From Salsipaludibacter albus (GTDB lineage Bacteria > Actinomycetota > Nitriliruptoria > Nitriliruptorales > Nitriliruptoraceae): a stretch of 64,000 nt of DNA. Below, one piece after another: positions 41,946 to 50,369 of this stretch (its first letter is position 1; every line of letters begins with the position of its first letter). Both the position numbers and the translations under genes were made by a program. Location: NCBI RefSeq assembly GCF_019798055.1, contig NZ_JAHOPH010000007.1:22443-86442 (forward strand). Reading direction: 5' to 3'. The notes below the pieces were generated by a model. That model was not told the origin of the DNA. It searched no databases and worked only from the letters and a program-made list of their open reading frames with translations.

Positions 41946-44388
41946 CGGCAGCACCCGGCTCCCCACCGACCCGGTAGTCGCCCCCAGGCTCGGCCACCTG
42001 GTCCAGCACATCGTCGTCGGGGCCGTACTGCTCGACGATCCGAGGGAACGTGAATCGGGCGATCTGCTCCTCGCGGCCGAACAGCTGCTCCTCGATGTAG
42101 GGGTGGATCGAGAAGTCCCAGATTTCCTCGACCGTGTCGAGGCTGAGTTCGACGTCCTCTCCGACCATGAAGTGACTCGGCCCGATCTGGAGGTGCGGAC
42201 CGCCGAGCAGCTCGCGCAGCTCGGCGTTGACAGCATCAAGTGCGTCCGCAACCCACAGCCCCGTCGTGCGCTCCTGGCCCTCGAGGTACCGACGGAGCAG
42301 CCCCTTGATCTCGCCCTCGTGGGGGAAGAACGGCACGAACGTGAATCGACGACGCAGGGCGGCATCGATCAGCGCGATCGACCGGTCGGCGGTGTTCATG
42401 GTCCCGATGACCAGCAGGTTGTCGGGGAGGCTGAACGGCTCGTGGCTGTACTGCAGCCGAACGTCGTCGTCGCGGTACTCCAGCAGGTAGAGCAACTCGC
42501 CGAACACCTTCGGCAGGTTGGCACGGTTGATCTCGTCGACCAGCATGACGTGCGGCTCGTCGCTGTCGCGAGCCGCCTCGGCAAGTGTCTTGAGGGGTCC
42601 CGACTCCAGCGAGTACCCGATCGAGCCTTCGATGACGCTCGGTCGGAACCCCTCGATGAAGTCCTCGTAGCTGTACGAGGGGTGGAACTGCACGACCTCG
42701 ACCCGTTCGGAGTCACCGGCCACGACCTGCGCAAGCTCGCGCGCGACGAACGTCTTGCCCGTCCCGGGCGGTCCGTAGAAGATCACCTGCCGCTTCCGCT
42801 TGAGCAGGCTGGTGATCCGCCCGAGCCACGACTCGCTGAGGTGAAGCCGAGAGGCCAGCTGGGCGACCGTGGTGGAATCGGCGTGCACCTCGCTGACACG
42901 GGCCCCAGGCGCCTCCTCGGTTGGCGACGCGACGGCCTCGTCGTCGCCAAGTCTTTGCGCCCGCCATTGCCGGAAGGCGCTGACCTCTGCCGGGTCGTTG
43001 CCCTCGGGAACGTGCACGCCGACCATTTGCCAGAGGAGCCCTTGGGTATCCAAGCGGTCCTGGAGTACCCGGCCACGGTCGGCGAGTTCGCGACTGACCT
43101 CGTCGAGCAGCCGCATCCAGTCCTCGTAGCGTTCGCCGACTGTGACCTCCGTGGGCGGTGCCTCGCCGACCAGCTCGTAGACCTGATTGACCCGCGTCAA
43201 GAGGAAGGGTGCATAGTCGCCGTCCGCCGCCAACAGCAGCGCACCGACGATGGTCAGGTGGCCACCCGGTCGCCCGATGGACTCCTCCGCGTTGCTGCGC
43301 AGCGTGTCGCTGAACTCGTCGACCCGCTCACTCACGGGCAGACCCTCATCGAGGAGCCGGGTCAACTGTTCATATGCCAAGTCTGGATGGGCTTCGAGGA
43401 ATCCCTTGAACCGGTCACCACTGACGTGGTGCACCAAGTTGGCCGTGATCGCCCGCACAACCGGGGTGGCCCAATCCTCGGGCCGCGGGGCAACACCAAT
43501 GGCCTCGCCCACTGCACGGCCGATATCGAGCTTGTATTCACGCTCGTCCTCGAACAGGTGCTCGTCCGAGTAGAGCTCGGAGAACCTCCGGAGCTGGTCG
43601 AAGACCTCGGCGCGCTGCGGATCCCACTTTCGATGGATGTCTGAGTCGTAGAAGGTGTCGATCTCCTTGCCGCCCTCGGCCAGCTCAGACCGGATCTCGG
43701 CCAGCGCCCGGTCGATGTCGTCGACCTCGCCGATGCGGTCGCGGAAGGCCTCGACGATCGCTTCGCGGTGCTTGCGCGAGACGATCGGCTCGAAGGTGTC
43801 AGGGTGGACCATGTGCAGCATGGCCAGCTGCTGGGTGTACGCCGCGTGGTGCTCGATGGAGAAGACCAAGTCCTTGAAGGCCCACGGGTCGGTGAGCAAC
43901 TCGTCCTGGCGCTCCGGTGGGACAGACTTGAAGCTGATCAGCAGGTCGATGAAGAACTGCAACTGGTAGGCGCGGTAGCTGTTGTAGGCAACGCCCGGAT
44001 TGATGAGGCCATGGTCCAGCGCGCCCGCAACGTCGTCAGGGATTTCGACTGGGTCGTCCATGAGCTCGAGCACGGTCCTGACCAGCGCACGCTTGCGCGC
44101 ACCACTGACGGCGGTGCTGATCAGGAGGTGGGCGGCCAGCATCTCGGCGAACAGCAGGACGACGTCGTCGGAGGAATCTCGCAGCTGCTCGGCCACGCGC
44201 TCCAGGAACGTGCCTTCTCCTACGTCTGCCTGCTCCGTGAAGGCCTCGCGCAGGCGGTCGAGGTTGCCCAACGACCAGACGACGCGATCGGCCTCGAAGA
44301 GCGAGTGGTCCTGTCGAAGGCACCGATCGACCCAGCGCTCCAGCACCGCGTACGTCATCTGCTGATCTGAGTCGGAACTCTTGGGCAC
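41920..44388 (-). CDS. mcrB: McrB-like AAA+ GTPase of McrBC restriction system
   Basis: 822 residues. The C-terminal half is the McrB motor: GPPGTGKT Walker A (about residue 537-544), FHPSYSYEDFIEGFRP, Walker B MLVDEINRANLPKVFGEL, and the sensor GTMNTADRSIALIDAALRRRF. The N-terminal ~480 residues are largely helical and show no obvious DUF3578 or EVE reader; their role may be target recognition. ATG 44388. Together with mcrC it should form a GTP-driven restriction complex. Confidence 0.9.
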   Translation of the reverse strand: MPKSSDSDQQMTYAVLERWVDRCLRQDHSLFEADRVVWSLGNLDRLREAFTEQADVGEGTFLERVAEQLRDSSDDVVLLFAEMLAAHLLISTAVSGARKRALVRTVLELMDDPVEIPDDVAGALDHGLINPGVAYNSYRAYQLQFFIDLLISFKSVPPERQDELLTDPWAFKDLVFSIEHHAAYTQQLAMLHMVHPDTFEPIVSRKHREAIVEAFRDRIGEVDDIDRALAEIRSELAEGGKEIDTFYDSDIHRKWDPQRAEVFDQLRRFSELYSDEHLFEDEREYKLDIGRAVGEAIGVAPRPEDWATPVVRAITANLVHHVSGDRFKGFLEAHPDLAYEQLTRLLDEGLPVSERVDEFSDTLRSNAEESIGRPGGHLTIVGALLLAADGDYAPFLLTRVNQVYELVGEAPPTEVTVGERYEDWMRLLDEVSRELADRGRVLQDRLDTQGLLWQMVGVHVPEGNDPAEVSAFRQWRAQRLGDDEAVASPTEEAPGARVSEVHADSTTVAQLASRLHLSESWLGRITSLLKRKRQVIFYGPPGTGKTFVARELAQVVAGDSERVEVVQFHPSYSYEDFIEGFRPSVIEGSIGYSLESGPLKTLAEAARDSDEPHVMLVDEINRANLPKVFGELLYLLEYRDDDVRLQYSHEPFSLPDNLLVIGTMNTADRSIALIDAALRRRFTFVPFFPHEGEIKGLLRRYLEGQERTTGLWVADALDAVNAELRELLGGPHLQIGPSHFMVGEDVELSLDTVEEIWDFSIHPYIEEQLFGREEQIARFTFPRIVEQYGPDDDVLDQVAEPGGDYRVGGEPGAADDGSDASA

Positions 44389-44494
44389 CGGTCAACTCTC
44401 ATCTTGATCGATGAGGCACTGTAGGCGCCTAGCGAGACACGAGATCCAGATGACCGGACCGGGGAAGACAGTGACGATGCGCAGTCGGGCTGCT

Positions 44495-45460
44495 CTAGAG
44501 CTCGCTTGTGGTCTCCACCTCGAGGAGCTGGTCAAGTCGTCCATACCTCTGGTACTGCGTCCACGCACCCTTGGAGTCATGAAGAATCGGAGAGTCCCGG
44601 TGAGACAATCCGGGATCATCCTTCCTCTGCAAGAGGTACACGTCTTTCTGAGCCCCATCGACCTGCAATCCCGCGTCCAGTAGCTCGTGCATCAGGTCTG
44701 CCAGTTCGCGGACGTCTGGATCAGGGTCTTCCCGCAACTGGCCAGCATTCTCCGCGGAGAACTCCACCCGAGGGAAACTCTTCCTGACACGCGGAAACTC
44801 TGGCTCGATCTGCTTGCTCCTGTAGAAGCCCCAATGTTCCACGGGCCGGATGGCCCGGTCAGCCTGACAGACGTAGGCACCGTGATCTCGCCAGATGCGG
44901 TAGGCGCTGCTCGCAGCGACAACTACGACGTCATCACCGCCCACCAGCCCGTCCAGCACAAACAGGTCGGTGAGTTCTCGAAGCAGGAATCTCTGGCGTT
45001 CACTCGCGGGCTCCGCGGGATCAGCGAGGACCTCCTCGATCGCCTGCGTCAGTGCTTCGAAGTTTGTCCACACGAGTCGATCGTCTTCGACATCGGCGAG
45101 GATCGAGGGCCTGTCGGCGTCCGGGGTCAGTGCGATCACGGCTTCAGGACTGTGCGCTCCGTCGAGTCGGTCCAAGTGGCGCCGCAGTTGGTGCACGTGA
45201 GCAGGCGTGGTGATCCCGCCGCGCTGAGTCTTGACCTCGAACAAGAACCGGAAGTTCGCCGTCATCTCACCGTCAGGGACACCGGCACCGCCGCGAGAAG
45301 GCTGAGTCTTGTACGCCACAAGTTCCATCTCGGGCTGCTCGAGGGCGGCCCCCAGGATCCGGCCGACCAGGTCGATGCCCAGGCGTTCGAAGACGGCCAA
45401 GGTCGACGCTGAGACTCGGTTCTCGCCTTGGCGATACGTGCTGAACAGCGGCGACGTCAA
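44495..45460 (-). CDS. PD-(D/E)XK nuclease-like protein of the McrBC operon
   Basis: 321 residues beginning SPLFSTYRQGENRV, a start I have seen in defence-island proteins. Nuclease core: Pro62-Asp63 then Glu75-Val-Lys77 in FLFEVKTQRGG. The C-terminal half, from about 190, is unrecognised. 106 nt before mcrB on the same strand, so it is probably first in the operon. It could cut DNA or act with McrBC. Confidence 0.75.
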   Translation of the reverse strand: MTSPLFSTYRQGENRVSASTLAVFERLGIDLVGRILGAALEQPEMELVAYKTQPSRGGAGVPDGEMTANFRFLFEVKTQRGGITTPAHVHQLRRHLDRLDGAHSPEAVIALTPDADRPSILADVEDDRLVWTNFEALTQAIEEVLADPAEPASERQRFLLRELTDLFVLDGLVGGDDVVVVAASSAYRIWRDHGAYVCQADRAIRPVEHWGFYRSKQIEPEFPRVRKSFPRVEFSAENAGQLREDPDPDVRELADLMHELLDAGLQVDGAQKDVYLLQRKDDPGLSHRDSPILHDSKGAWTQYQRYGRLDQLLEVETTSEL

Positions 45461-45748
45461 TGGAGCCCCTCTTCGTGGATTGGTGGCTCAACGTAGTTGG
45501 AACAGGGGCGGTGCGACGCCGGCCCGGAATCCCGGGCAAGGCCTTGCGTCGTCTTCAGGAGCCATCATCCAAGTTCGCTGTCGACGCCCGGTTCAAGCCT
45601 GACACCTCTCGGGTCTGGTCTTGTCTGTCTGCCGGACCGCCGCGAACCTGCGGGCCGGGCACGGCTGGCCTAGCGTTGGTAGCCCTCAACGGCGGCCACC
45701 GGAGGGGTTCGACCTTGGCTTTGGCCACTCGCTCGGAGGTGCACGACG

Positions 45749-47614
45749 ATGGCTGACGGCTGGATCTTCCAGGCCAACCCGAACCACTACGACATCGACG
45801 GTGCGCTCGCGAAGCTTGACGCGATCGACTGGCGGGTACCTCAATACACGTCGCAGGTGGCTGTAAACGATCCAGTGGTGATCTGGCGATCTGGAAAGGA
45901 CGCCGGAGTCGTCGGCCTGGGTCGGGTCCTCGACCCTCCACGCGGAGCGAGGCCGGAGGACGATGATGACCCCTTCGTCCTAGGTGGTCAGGAAGATGAG
46001 GATGTCGCGACGACACGGGTCCGCTTGTCGGTCCGCCGCGTCGACTTGGTCTCCAAGGCACAGGTGGCTGCACTTCCGACCCTCGCCAACCACCAGATCG
46101 TGACCGCCCCGATGGGGACGGTCTTCCCCCTTGACGGCATCGAACTGCAGCAGTTCCTGACCCTGGTCCACGAGGACCTTCCGCCCGAGGTCCGACGTGA
46201 CGTGGGAGCCCTCCCCCAACCGTTGGCGTGGGACCAGCGATACAAGTCCGTGATCCCGATCCCGGGGCCGGCCGACGAGTACTTGGAAACGCTGGCCCAG
46301 ATCCTGACGTACGTCGACGACCAGCAACCGCCGGAAGACGACCTGGGCCGGTGGATGGGCGAGACCTTCGGCGTCAGTCGGACCAACCAGGGGAACACGA
46401 TCAAGTTCCTTCAGCGGGTGTCGCTGATCCGATCAAGCTCCGCGCTCATCGAGCTGACGGCCGAGGGCGGCTACTGGTTGGAATCTCGCGACGACCCGTA
46501 CCTGCTTGCGCTCTTCCACTCCCGCATCCGATACATCGGTGAGATGTTGGCAGCGATCGAGGCCGGCGTCCGTACTCCAAAGGACCTTCTCGACCACGCG
46601 AACCAGGTCTTCTCGGCTGGTTGGACCACGCGCACGCAGGTCGACCGACGTCGCTACATCCTCGGGGCGGTCGGCGCCACCGCAGCATCCAACGAGGGAC
46701 TGCTCTCCCCCACTGAACTTGGCAAGCGGGCCCTGAAAGCACTCACGCTGCACGAGCCGGGGCAGCCTCAGCACCCGGCCCCGATCGAAAAGGGTCCTGA
46801 ACGGCCTGATCCCCCGGCGCAGGCCTCCGTAGCCAGCGACGAGGAACTCGACGAGATCATCGCTCGGCTCGAGGCAACAGCCCATGACTCCAGCGACCCG
46901 GACGCCCTGGAGCGGGCGGCCCGCGACGCATTTGCCTTCCTCGGGTTCAAAGCGAAGTGGCTGGGCGGCTCAGGAAAGACCGATGTATTGCTGGCTGCTG
47001 AACTCGGACCAGCCGAGCAGTATCGCGTCATCGTGGACACGAAGTCGACATCGCACGCCGCTGTCGGGGATCAGCAGATTGACTGGATCACCCTCCGGGA
47101 TCATCGGCGGCAGCACGAGGCTGACCACGCCTGCCTAGTCGCGCCGGCCTTCCGGGGCAGTCGACTCCAGGAGCGGGCAGCCGACCAGGACGTGGGCCTG
47201 ATCGAGATCCCAGACCTTGTCAGCCTGCTCCAGCAGCATTCCCAGGCGCCCCTCGGACTGGGTGAGTATCGCCGCATCTTCCAGCGACCGCAGGGAATCG
47301 AGGAGGTGGCCGAGTCTGCCGAACAGTTCCGACGCGGCTTGGACCTTGCCGCACGCGTGATCCAGCTGCTCGATGACCTCCAAGGCACCGAAGGAGCGCT
47401 CCAGGCCCGGGACCTGTACTGGAACCTGAAGGCCGACGAGGAAGACGAGTTCGAGCCACCCACGAAGGACGAGCTGAAAGCGCTCCTGGACGCCCTGGCG
47501 ACGCCGCCCCTCCGGCTCCTCCGTAGCACCGACGACGGCTACCTGTCCCTCGGCAGCCGAGGGACGACCCGCCGACGCCTGGAAGTGCTGGCGTCGCTGC
47601 TGGCCGACTCGTGA
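45749..47614 (+). CDS. EVE-domain/Mrr-type restriction endonuclease
   Basis: 621 residues. Residues 1-150 form an EVE (PUA-like) reader of modified bases (GWIFQANPNHYDIDGALAKL, VNDPVVIWRSG, AGVVGLGRVL). The middle ~170-340 looks like a winged-helix domain (WMGETFGVSRTNQGNTIKFL). The C-terminal Mrr-type nuclease has Asp412 and Asp430-Thr-Lys432 (VIVDTKS), a D-x17-D-x-K site with Gln-rich QQIDW downstream. A probable type IV-like endonuclease against modified DNA. ATG 45749 has GGAGGT 8 nt upstream. Confidence 0.87.
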   Translation: MADGWIFQANPNHYDIDGALAKLDAIDWRVPQYTSQVAVNDPVVIWRSGKDAGVVGLGRVLDPPRGARPEDDDDPFVLGGQEDEDVATTRVRLSVRRVDLVSKAQVAALPTLANHQIVTAPMGTVFPLDGIELQQFLTLVHEDLPPEVRRDVGALPQPLAWDQRYKSVIPIPGPADEYLETLAQILTYVDDQQPPEDDLGRWMGETFGVSRTNQGNTIKFLQRVSLIRSSSALIELTAEGGYWLESRDDPYLLALFHSRIRYIGEMLAAIEAGVRTPKDLLDHANQVFSAGWTTRTQVDRRRYILGAVGATAASNEGLLSPTELGKRALKALTLHEPGQPQHPAPIEKGPERPDPPAQASVASDEELDEIIARLEATAHDSSDPDALERAARDAFAFLGFKAKWLGGSGKTDVLLAAELGPAEQYRVIVDTKSTSHAAVGDQQIDWITLRDHRRQHEADHACLVAPAFRGSRLQERAADQDVGLIEIPDLVSLLQQHSQAPLGLGEYRRIFQRPQGIEEVAESAEQFRRGLDLAARVIQLLDDLQGTEGALQARDLYWNLKADEEDEFEPPTKDELKALLDALATPPLRLLRSTDDGYLSLGSRGTTRRRLEVLASLLADS

Positions 47615-47666
47615 GAGTCTTCAGCTTCGATCGTTGGGTCCTGGTGTCACGGCCCGAGCCGAGCAG

Positions 47667-48260
47667 ATGCGTAACGGCCCGATGATCCACGGCCCAGCAT
47701 GTGGTGGACGGCAGTATCCGACGTCTTGCCGGGACTGCTCAGCTGCCATTCACGTCTACACGTGCAGCCACGGATGCGTCGTGCTCTTCGACAGCCTTGG
47801 CCCGCCCTGGCCCCAGCACCGGTGCCGCGGGAATCCGGAGCCGGTGGCGCCATCGAAGGCCAAGCTGCCAAGGCCCTCGCGCTGGAAAGGGGTGGGGAGT
47901 GCTGACTGGCGAACTTTCGAACTCGGGCTTGCCGCGGAGCTCGACAAGCTCGCCCACGACACCGCTCTCGTCCTGGAAGCTCCGCCGGAGCACGCGGGGT
48001 GCGTCGTGGGATTCACCGAGACGGGGCTGGTCATCGCGGTCCCCGCGTCAGACGCCGAGCAACACAGCGTCGACTTCGCAAGAGCCGAGTTCCGCGTACT
48101 GAATGCCTTGCCGTCCCCGGGAAAGTGGCGGGCAAGGCGCTTTGACTTCGAGGAGTACCGGGCCGTGAGCGCCGTCACTCGGCATGTGTTCACGGGCGTC
48201 TGGAACATCAGGCAGCCGTCTGAATTGCGGGTCGGGCAGCGGATCTGGTGGGAGCGCTGA
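47667..48260 (+). CDS. Zinc-ribbon protein with possible TY-chaperone-like domain
   Basis: 197 residues. N-terminus: CRDCSAAIHVYTCSHGC, then DSLGPPWPQHRC, a zinc-ribbon module found at the ends of various bacterial proteins. Residues ~85-195 have the strand/helix pattern of TY-Chap-like proteins (WRTFELGLAAELDKLA, FTGVWNIRQPSELRV), a tentative call. 52 nt after the EVE-Mrr gene on the same strand, hence probably the same transcript. Convergent with the CBS-HEPN gene, with 11 nt between stops. Confidence 0.65.
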   Translation: MRNGPMIHGPACGGRQYPTSCRDCSAAIHVYTCSHGCVVLFDSLGPPWPQHRCRGNPEPVAPSKAKLPRPSRWKGVGSADWRTFELGLAAELDKLAHDTALVLEAPPEHAGCVVGFTETGLVIAVPASDAEQHSVDFARAEFRVLNALPSPGKWRARRFDFEEYRAVSAVTRHVFTGVWNIRQPSELRVGQRIWWER

Positions 48261-48271
48261 CGCGTCGACGT

Positions 48272-49507
48272 TCAACCGTCGAGTGGCCTACGCGCCACCA
48301 CTTCCCGCGTCGCCGAGTCGACCACTCGCAGTTCTGAGTCCCCGACCTCGAATATCGACAACTGCCCGAACGTGGCTCCGACGTCACACATCGTCGGCCG
48401 GTCGCCGCCGGTGACCAGGTACCCGGCCTCCCAATGATCGCCGGAGCCTGCTCGAGCCGGCTGCACCTCGAGACCGCGACGATGGAGCTCGTCAGCAAGC
48501 TCTCCACGACGTCGCGCATTCCGATCCGCATCGAGGACCACGCCACCGGGGTTGCTGGCCGTGATCTTGTACCTGGGCTCGGGACCGGACCATCGATCAA
48601 GGCCGGAGTCCTGAGACCCGATAGATGCAACCCTGTCCTGCGTGGGCACGACCTGAGTCCAGGTGCCATCTACTTCGACCTCGATCACGGATGAGACTTG
48701 GGCGTCCACAAGATCGTGCCCGTAGCGCAGTCGACCCCACAGGACATGCGTGCGAAGACGGAGATCGTCGAGGAATGCAAGGGCTTCGCCCACATCCGGG
48801 ATGGCGGTGAGAACGGTGCTCCCATGTCCAAGGCAGTCCCTGAGGGCACCGAGCGTCTTGGACCAGGTTCGAAACTGGCTCTTCGAGCCGAACCCGAGCG
48901 CTCGAACCATCTCGTCGGTCTTGCGAACGATCGTCAGTCGGTCGTTGAGGTTCAAGCAGGCCCGAAGCCCGACGTCAGCGTCGGCCCGGCGCCGGGCGTC
49001 GTAGACCTCCATGACCTTGGCCATCCGCGCATCGGTCAGTTTCGACCGCCAGTCGACCATCCACTCGGCGATCAGTTCGTCGATGCCCGACTCGAGACTC
49101 AGCACAAGCCCGAACGCGTACAGGCCAACGAGCGGGTGCTGGACGTCGGCGAAGGTCACGATGTGCTGACCGTGCGACACGTAGCCAACACGATGGCGAC
49201 GAACGTGATCGATGACCTGTGTGAGCGGAGCCGACTCGGGCAGTCGCATTTCGGGTGGGATCGGCCGGGCTACCTCCTCCACCAGGCTGCCTGGGTCAGC
49301 GCCTCGGGCGTCGTCCAGGGAGAGGTCAGCCGCGATGGGTACGTCGGTCACCGGGGCCCAGATGAACTGCCTCTCCTGGAGTTCCCGAACTGCGGTTCCG
49401 ATGGTCTCAGAACGTCGAATTGTGAAGAGGTCCTGTCCAACGACCAAGTCCCCAGCGGTGAGCGTCTCGTCGGCCAGCCTGAGGATGTTGTCGACCCGAG
49501 CGGTCAC
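48272..49507 (-). CDS. CBS-like, HEPN-like and DUF3293-like multidomain protein at the end of the DISARM operon
   Basis: 411 residues. Residues 1-125 resemble a CBS pair (LVVGQDLFTIRRSETIGTAV, VGYVSHGQHIVTFADV). Residues ~130-265 are helical and contain ALRDCLGHG, an R-x4-H motif of HEPN ribonucleases, in the helix-loop setting typical of that fold. Residues ~300-400 match the DUF3293 pattern (YKITASNPGGVVLDADRNAR, AGYLVTGG). GTG 49507 overlaps the stop of the micro-ORF before it (GTGA). It is thus co-translated with drmC and may be an effector of DISARM. Confidence 0.7.
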   Translation of the reverse strand: MTARVDNILRLADETLTAGDLVVGQDLFTIRRSETIGTAVRELQERQFIWAPVTDVPIAADLSLDDARGADPGSLVEEVARPIPPEMRLPESAPLTQVIDHVRRHRVGYVSHGQHIVTFADVQHPLVGLYAFGLVLSLESGIDELIAEWMVDWRSKLTDARMAKVMEVYDARRRADADVGLRACLNLNDRLTIVRKTDEMVRALGFGSKSQFRTWSKTLGALRDCLGHGSTVLTAIPDVGEALAFLDDLRLRTHVLWGRLRYGHDLVDAQVSSVIEVEVDGTWTQVVPTQDRVASIGSQDSGLDRWSGPEPRYKITASNPGGVVLDADRNARRRGELADELHRRGLEVQPARAGSGDHWEAGYLVTGGDRPTMCDVGATFGQLSIFEVGDSELRVVDSATREVVARRPLDG

Positions 49508-49602
49508 GTGCAGCCCCCGAGCGTGGCGAGCGAGGCATCGACAGCGACGGCCGATTTGGCCACCGTCGATGCCACTCCGAGTGCAACCGAGACGCGGCTC
49601 AT
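49504..49602 (-). CDS. 32-residue micro-ORF linking drmC and the HEPN-like gene
   Basis: ATG 49602 overlaps the drmC stop (ATGA) and its TGA (49504-49506) overlaps the GTG of the next gene (GTGA). It encodes a small hydrophobic/Ala-Val-rich peptide with few charges (VALGVASTVAKSAVAV), consistent with a short membrane-associated helix. Exact 4-nt overlaps at both ends make translation likely. Function unknown. Confidence 0.65.
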   Translation of the reverse strand: MSRVSVALGVASTVAKSAVAVDASLATLGGCT

Positions 49603-50369
49603 CAGTCTTCCTCGACGCGGACGAGGATCTCGTCGTGGATCAGGTCGTCGTAGTGCTGCTCCAACCGCAGGGCGACATCGCCTCCGGCGATGAGCACGCC
49701 GAGTTCCATGTTCCTGTCGAGGGCGGCGCTGGTGAGGTTGGCCGAGGAGATGAGTGCCTCCTGGCGGTCTCGAATGACACACTTGGCGTGCATGGAGCCG
49801 CCGTCCTTGCCACGCTTCTCCTTCGGCCACCTGTAGATGGGGACCGCGTACGGCAGGTGCTGCAGCGACTTCATGGGCTCTGGACCAGACGCCTTGGGCG
49901 AGTCCTCCTTCGTCTCCAGCACGATTCGAACCGAGACATCGCGCTCGAGGCGCGCCTTGTCGAGCTCCTTGACGAGGTCACCGATCTTGTGGCCTGCGTA
50001 TGTGACCAAGGTCAAACTGCTGCGCGCGTCGGCGATGAGTTCCGCGACGACGGCCCGCGTCGGGCGCCCCTCGAGCATCCTGGTCGACGGACCGGTCCAG
50101 GCCAGCCGTGAACTGCCCAGCTGTTTGCGGGTTGCCGCTGCCGCTGCCAGTGCGCCTTCCAACGCCGCCAAGACGACGGCGAAGTCCGTGCTCGCGAACA
50201 GGTCGACCAAGGGCTTGCGCAGCGGCGCAGGGCCATGACGCTCGATGTAGCGACGGGCGGACTTGGCATCCGTCGCGGAATCTCGGATGCCAGACAGGAG
50301 CCTTCGGAACGGCGAATGGTCCGCCTCGACGGCGATTTCGGCCACTCGCTGTGCGAGGGGTCCGATCAT
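49602..50369 (-). CDS. drmC: DISARM PLD-like protein DrmC
   Basis: 255 residues from ATG 50369, overlapping drmB by 4 nt. A single PLD catalytic motif is seen: His194-Ala-Lys196 in SMHAKCVIRD, then SSANLTSAALDRN. The upstream IADARSSLTLVTYAGHKIG is the PLD strand 1-2 region. In known DISARM systems drmC encodes a PLD-like nuclease and follows drmB, as here. Confidence 0.92.
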   Translation of the reverse strand: MIGPLAQRVAEIAVEADHSPFRRLLSGIRDSATDAKSARRYIERHGPAPLRKPLVDLFASTDFAVVLAALEGALAAAAATRKQLGSSRLAWTGPSTRMLEGRPTRAVVAELIADARSSLTLVTYAGHKIGDLVKELDKARLERDVSVRIVLETKEDSPKASGPEPMKSLQHLPYAVPIYRWPKEKRGKDGGSMHAKCVIRDRQEALISSANLTSAALDRNMELGVLIAGGDVALRLEQHYDDLIHDEILVRVEED

